A DNA stretch of 7,048 nt from Thermoplasmata archaeon (GTDB taxonomy: Archaea; Thermoplasmatota; Thermoplasmata; Thermoplasmatales; Aciduliprofundaceae). The stretch spans positions 1 to 7,048 of the forward strand of contig JAGHBQ010000114.1 of assembly GCA_021160945.1 (NCBI GenBank). The letters run 5' to 3'. The stretch's first letter is position 1; each line of letters opens with the position of its first letter. Below are positions 6,196 to 7,048 of the stretch, piece after piece. The notes under the pieces are model-generated. The model did no database searches and was not told where the DNA came from. It saw only the letters and a list, made by a program, of their open reading frames with translations. The position numbers and the translations under genes are program-made.

Positions 6196-6843
6196 TTAAA
6201 GTCCAAGTTCCTTGAGCAACTTGGGTAAATACTTTACGCTCTCTATCACATAGTCTGCTCCATTTCTTTTCAGTTTTTCCTCGCTTTCATATCCCGTTAA
6301 AACACCTATGGTAATTACTCCTGCCTCTCGTCCAGATTGCATATCCGGCCAGTAGTCACCTACAAATATAGTCTCTGGTGGAGAAGAGTTAAATTTACTC
6401 ATTGCCTCTTTTATCAGCTGTGCTCTTTTTACTCCATCTTCGTAGTTGTCTTTTCTAGTATATACAAAATCTACATACCTGTCTATATTAAATCTTCGCA
6501 AATCATCCCATACATAATCCTTAGGAACAATTCGACCTGTTATTATCGCTACCTTTGCCTTTTTTTCCTTTTTAATATACTCAAGAGCCTCATCTGCCCC
6601 GGGAACCAAGGTATCTTCAACACACACTATATCATTGTAGTGCTCCAGAAAATAATCCCAGAAGATGCGGGGTTTTACCGGTATGAAGCTATTAAGATTA
6701 TCATTTTTATATTCTTCCATAAATTCCTCCCAAGATATCTCAGTAGCTCCAAAATGTTTCAGGGCTAAATTGAATATCCGATGAAACCTGTGGAGAGTAT
6801 TGAGTAAAGTCTGATCTAAATCAAAGATGGCCAGCTTGAGCAT
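6196..6843 (-). CDS. HAD-superfamily hydrolase, phosphoglycolate-phosphatase-like
   Basis: This 215-residue soluble enzyme has all four haloacid dehalogenase motifs. Motif I is FDLDQTLLNT (7-16), with nucleophile Asp8 and acid/base Asp10. Motif II is AIITGR (99-104), with Thr102. Motif III is a Lys at about 139 in DGVKRAQLI. Motif IV is FVGDYWPDM (160-168), with Asp163 and Asp167 binding Mg2+. Residues about 15-80 form a helical C1-type cap, as in Gph/PGP-like phosphatases that dephosphorylate small sugar phosphates or phosphoglycolate. Length and motif layout are normal and nothing is missing, so it should be active. The substrate is not predictable: HAD enzymes with this architecture are promiscuous and often misannotated. 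The start is chosen because no other in-frame ATG exists upstream and a TATA-like box lies about 25 bases before it, consistent with leaderless transcription. There is no Shine-Dalgarno. It appears to be a single-gene unit, 64 bases from the PAS sensor gene downstream. Confidence 0.9.
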   Translation of the reverse strand: MLKLAIFDLDQTLLNTLHRFHRIFNLALKHFGATEISWEEFMEEYKNDNLNSFIPVKPRIFWDYFLEHYNDIVCVEDTLVPGADEALEYIKKEKKAKVAIITGRIVPKDYVWDDLRRFNIDRYVDFVYTRKDNYEDGVKRAQLIKEAMSKFNSSPPETIFVGDYWPDMQSGREAGVITIGVLTGYESEEKLKRNGADYVIESVKYLPKLLKELGL

Positions 6844-6864
6844 ATCTACTGGATATCCTTGAGA

Positions 6865-6872
6865 GATAAATA
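6865..6872 (-). promoter_or_regulatory. TATA-like box of the HAD hydrolase gene
   Basis: The minus strand reads TATTTATC, centred about 25 bases before the ATG at 6843, in a 58-base gap. Together with the lack of a ribosome binding site this points to a leaderless transcript. An 8-base palindrome, GGATATCC (6851-6858), sits between box and start codon; it is too short to be called an operator. Confidence 0.45.
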
Positions 6873-6887
6873 ATTTTGTAATTTTTC

Positions 6888-6901
6888 AAAAAAATAAAAA
6901 A
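6888..6901 (-). terminator. T-tract terminator after the right-edge gene
   Basis: Directly after the TAA stop (6902-6904) the minus strand carries T6-A-T7. Archaeal RNA polymerase terminates at such runs of T without needing a hairpin, and none is visible here. The position, between a stop codon and the next gene's TATA box, is what a terminator should have. Confidence 0.55.
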
Positions 6902-7048
6902 TTAGATAGAGAAAAATTCCTTAGATATTGGATATACCGCAAGATATGAAGCAAAGAGTTCCATGGTAACTGGACCTATAGAGATTGCTGGTGCGTAGAG
7001 TACCGGAACTTCAATATCTCGAACTTTTGATCCGGTAGTGAAGCTGAA
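6902..7048 (-). CDS. C-terminal fragment of an unrecognised protein (5' end beyond window)
   Basis: The last 48 codons of a gene enter from the right edge on the minus strand and end with TAA at 6902-6904. The visible tail contains GSKVRDIEVPVLYAPAISIG (6-25), then PVTMELFASYLAVYPISKEF (26-45). I do not recognise the family. The stretch is moderately hydrophobic with a V-x-V-L-Y-A-P core. Evidence that it is coding is the open frame to the edge, an ordinary amino-acid mix, the same strand as all its neighbours, and a T-tract immediately after the stop. The start, length and function cannot be judged from this window. A chance open frame of 48 codons remains possible but is less likely given the terminator placement. 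Confidence 0.6.
   Translation of the reverse strand, partial: FSFTTGSKVRDIEVPVLYAPAISIGPVTMELFASYLAVYPISKEFFSI

Noticed and set aside
6337..6768. 143-codon open frame on the plus strand
   Set aside because: It lies entirely antisense to the HAD hydrolase, whose catalytic motifs are intact, and its translation is a composition-biased Ile/Tyr/Phe/Ser string without recognisable motifs.
6851..6858. Palindrome GGATATCC between the HAD gene's TATA box and start codon, considered as an operator
   Set aside because: Only 8 bases, no second copy at other promoters in the window; likely chance.
1..7048. Search by eye for CRISPR repeats, tRNA genes, insertion-sequence ends and tandem repeats
   Set aside because: No regularly spaced repeats, cloverleaf-like segments with CCA ends, transposase motifs or duplicated flanks were seen; genes fill almost the whole window.

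Overview
The window looks like chromosomal DNA of a euryarchaeon with moderate-to-low GC. The signs are an isoprenyl diphosphate synthase of the archaeal lipid type, BRE/TATA-like boxes about 25 bases before the first ATG of several transcription units, Shine-Dalgarno sequences matching the archaeal 16S tail (GGTGA, GGAGG) in front of internal genes, and T-tracts without hairpins downstream of a gene. The overall style resembles Thermoplasmatota such as Aciduliprofundum/DHVE2. That is an impression from gene style only, not a search result.

All eight recognisable genes lie on the minus strand, so the window is read from high to low coordinates. First comes the C-terminal tail of an unrecognised protein (6902-7048), followed by a T-rich terminator. 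A HAD-family phosphatase follows (6196-6843) with its own promoter. Next is a 467-residue PAS-PAS-GAF sensor protein (4728-6131). Its C-terminus keeps a histidine-kinase-like dimerisation motif, but the phospho-acceptor position is Asp and there is no ATPase domain.

A compact, probably co-transcribed block follows: a two-CBS-domain protein (4238-4687), a CPA2/Kef-type cation/proton antiporter (3064-4257, overlapping the CBS gene), an alkaline-phosphatase-superfamily phosphodiesterase (2001-3062, 1 base after the antiporter stop) and a geranylgeranyl diphosphate synthase (913-1965, 35 bases further on). The window ends inside an EamA/DMT-family transporter (1-877) that seems to have its own TATA box.

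The CBS protein and the antiporter plausibly form an adenine-nucleotide-regulated ion exchanger, with the CBS protein standing in for the missing C-terminal KTN domain. The GGPP synthase makes the C20 precursor of archaeal membrane lipids. The phosphodiesterase between them has no obvious assigned substrate. No gap between genes exceeds 60 bases, and I saw no rRNA, tRNA, CRISPR array, insertion sequence or obvious long repeat.

Nothing here amounts to a clearly new defence or mobile system. The best leads are the kinase-less sensor with Asp in its H-box, the CBS-antiporter gene pair, and the uncharacterised phosphodiesterase embedded in a membrane/lipid operon.
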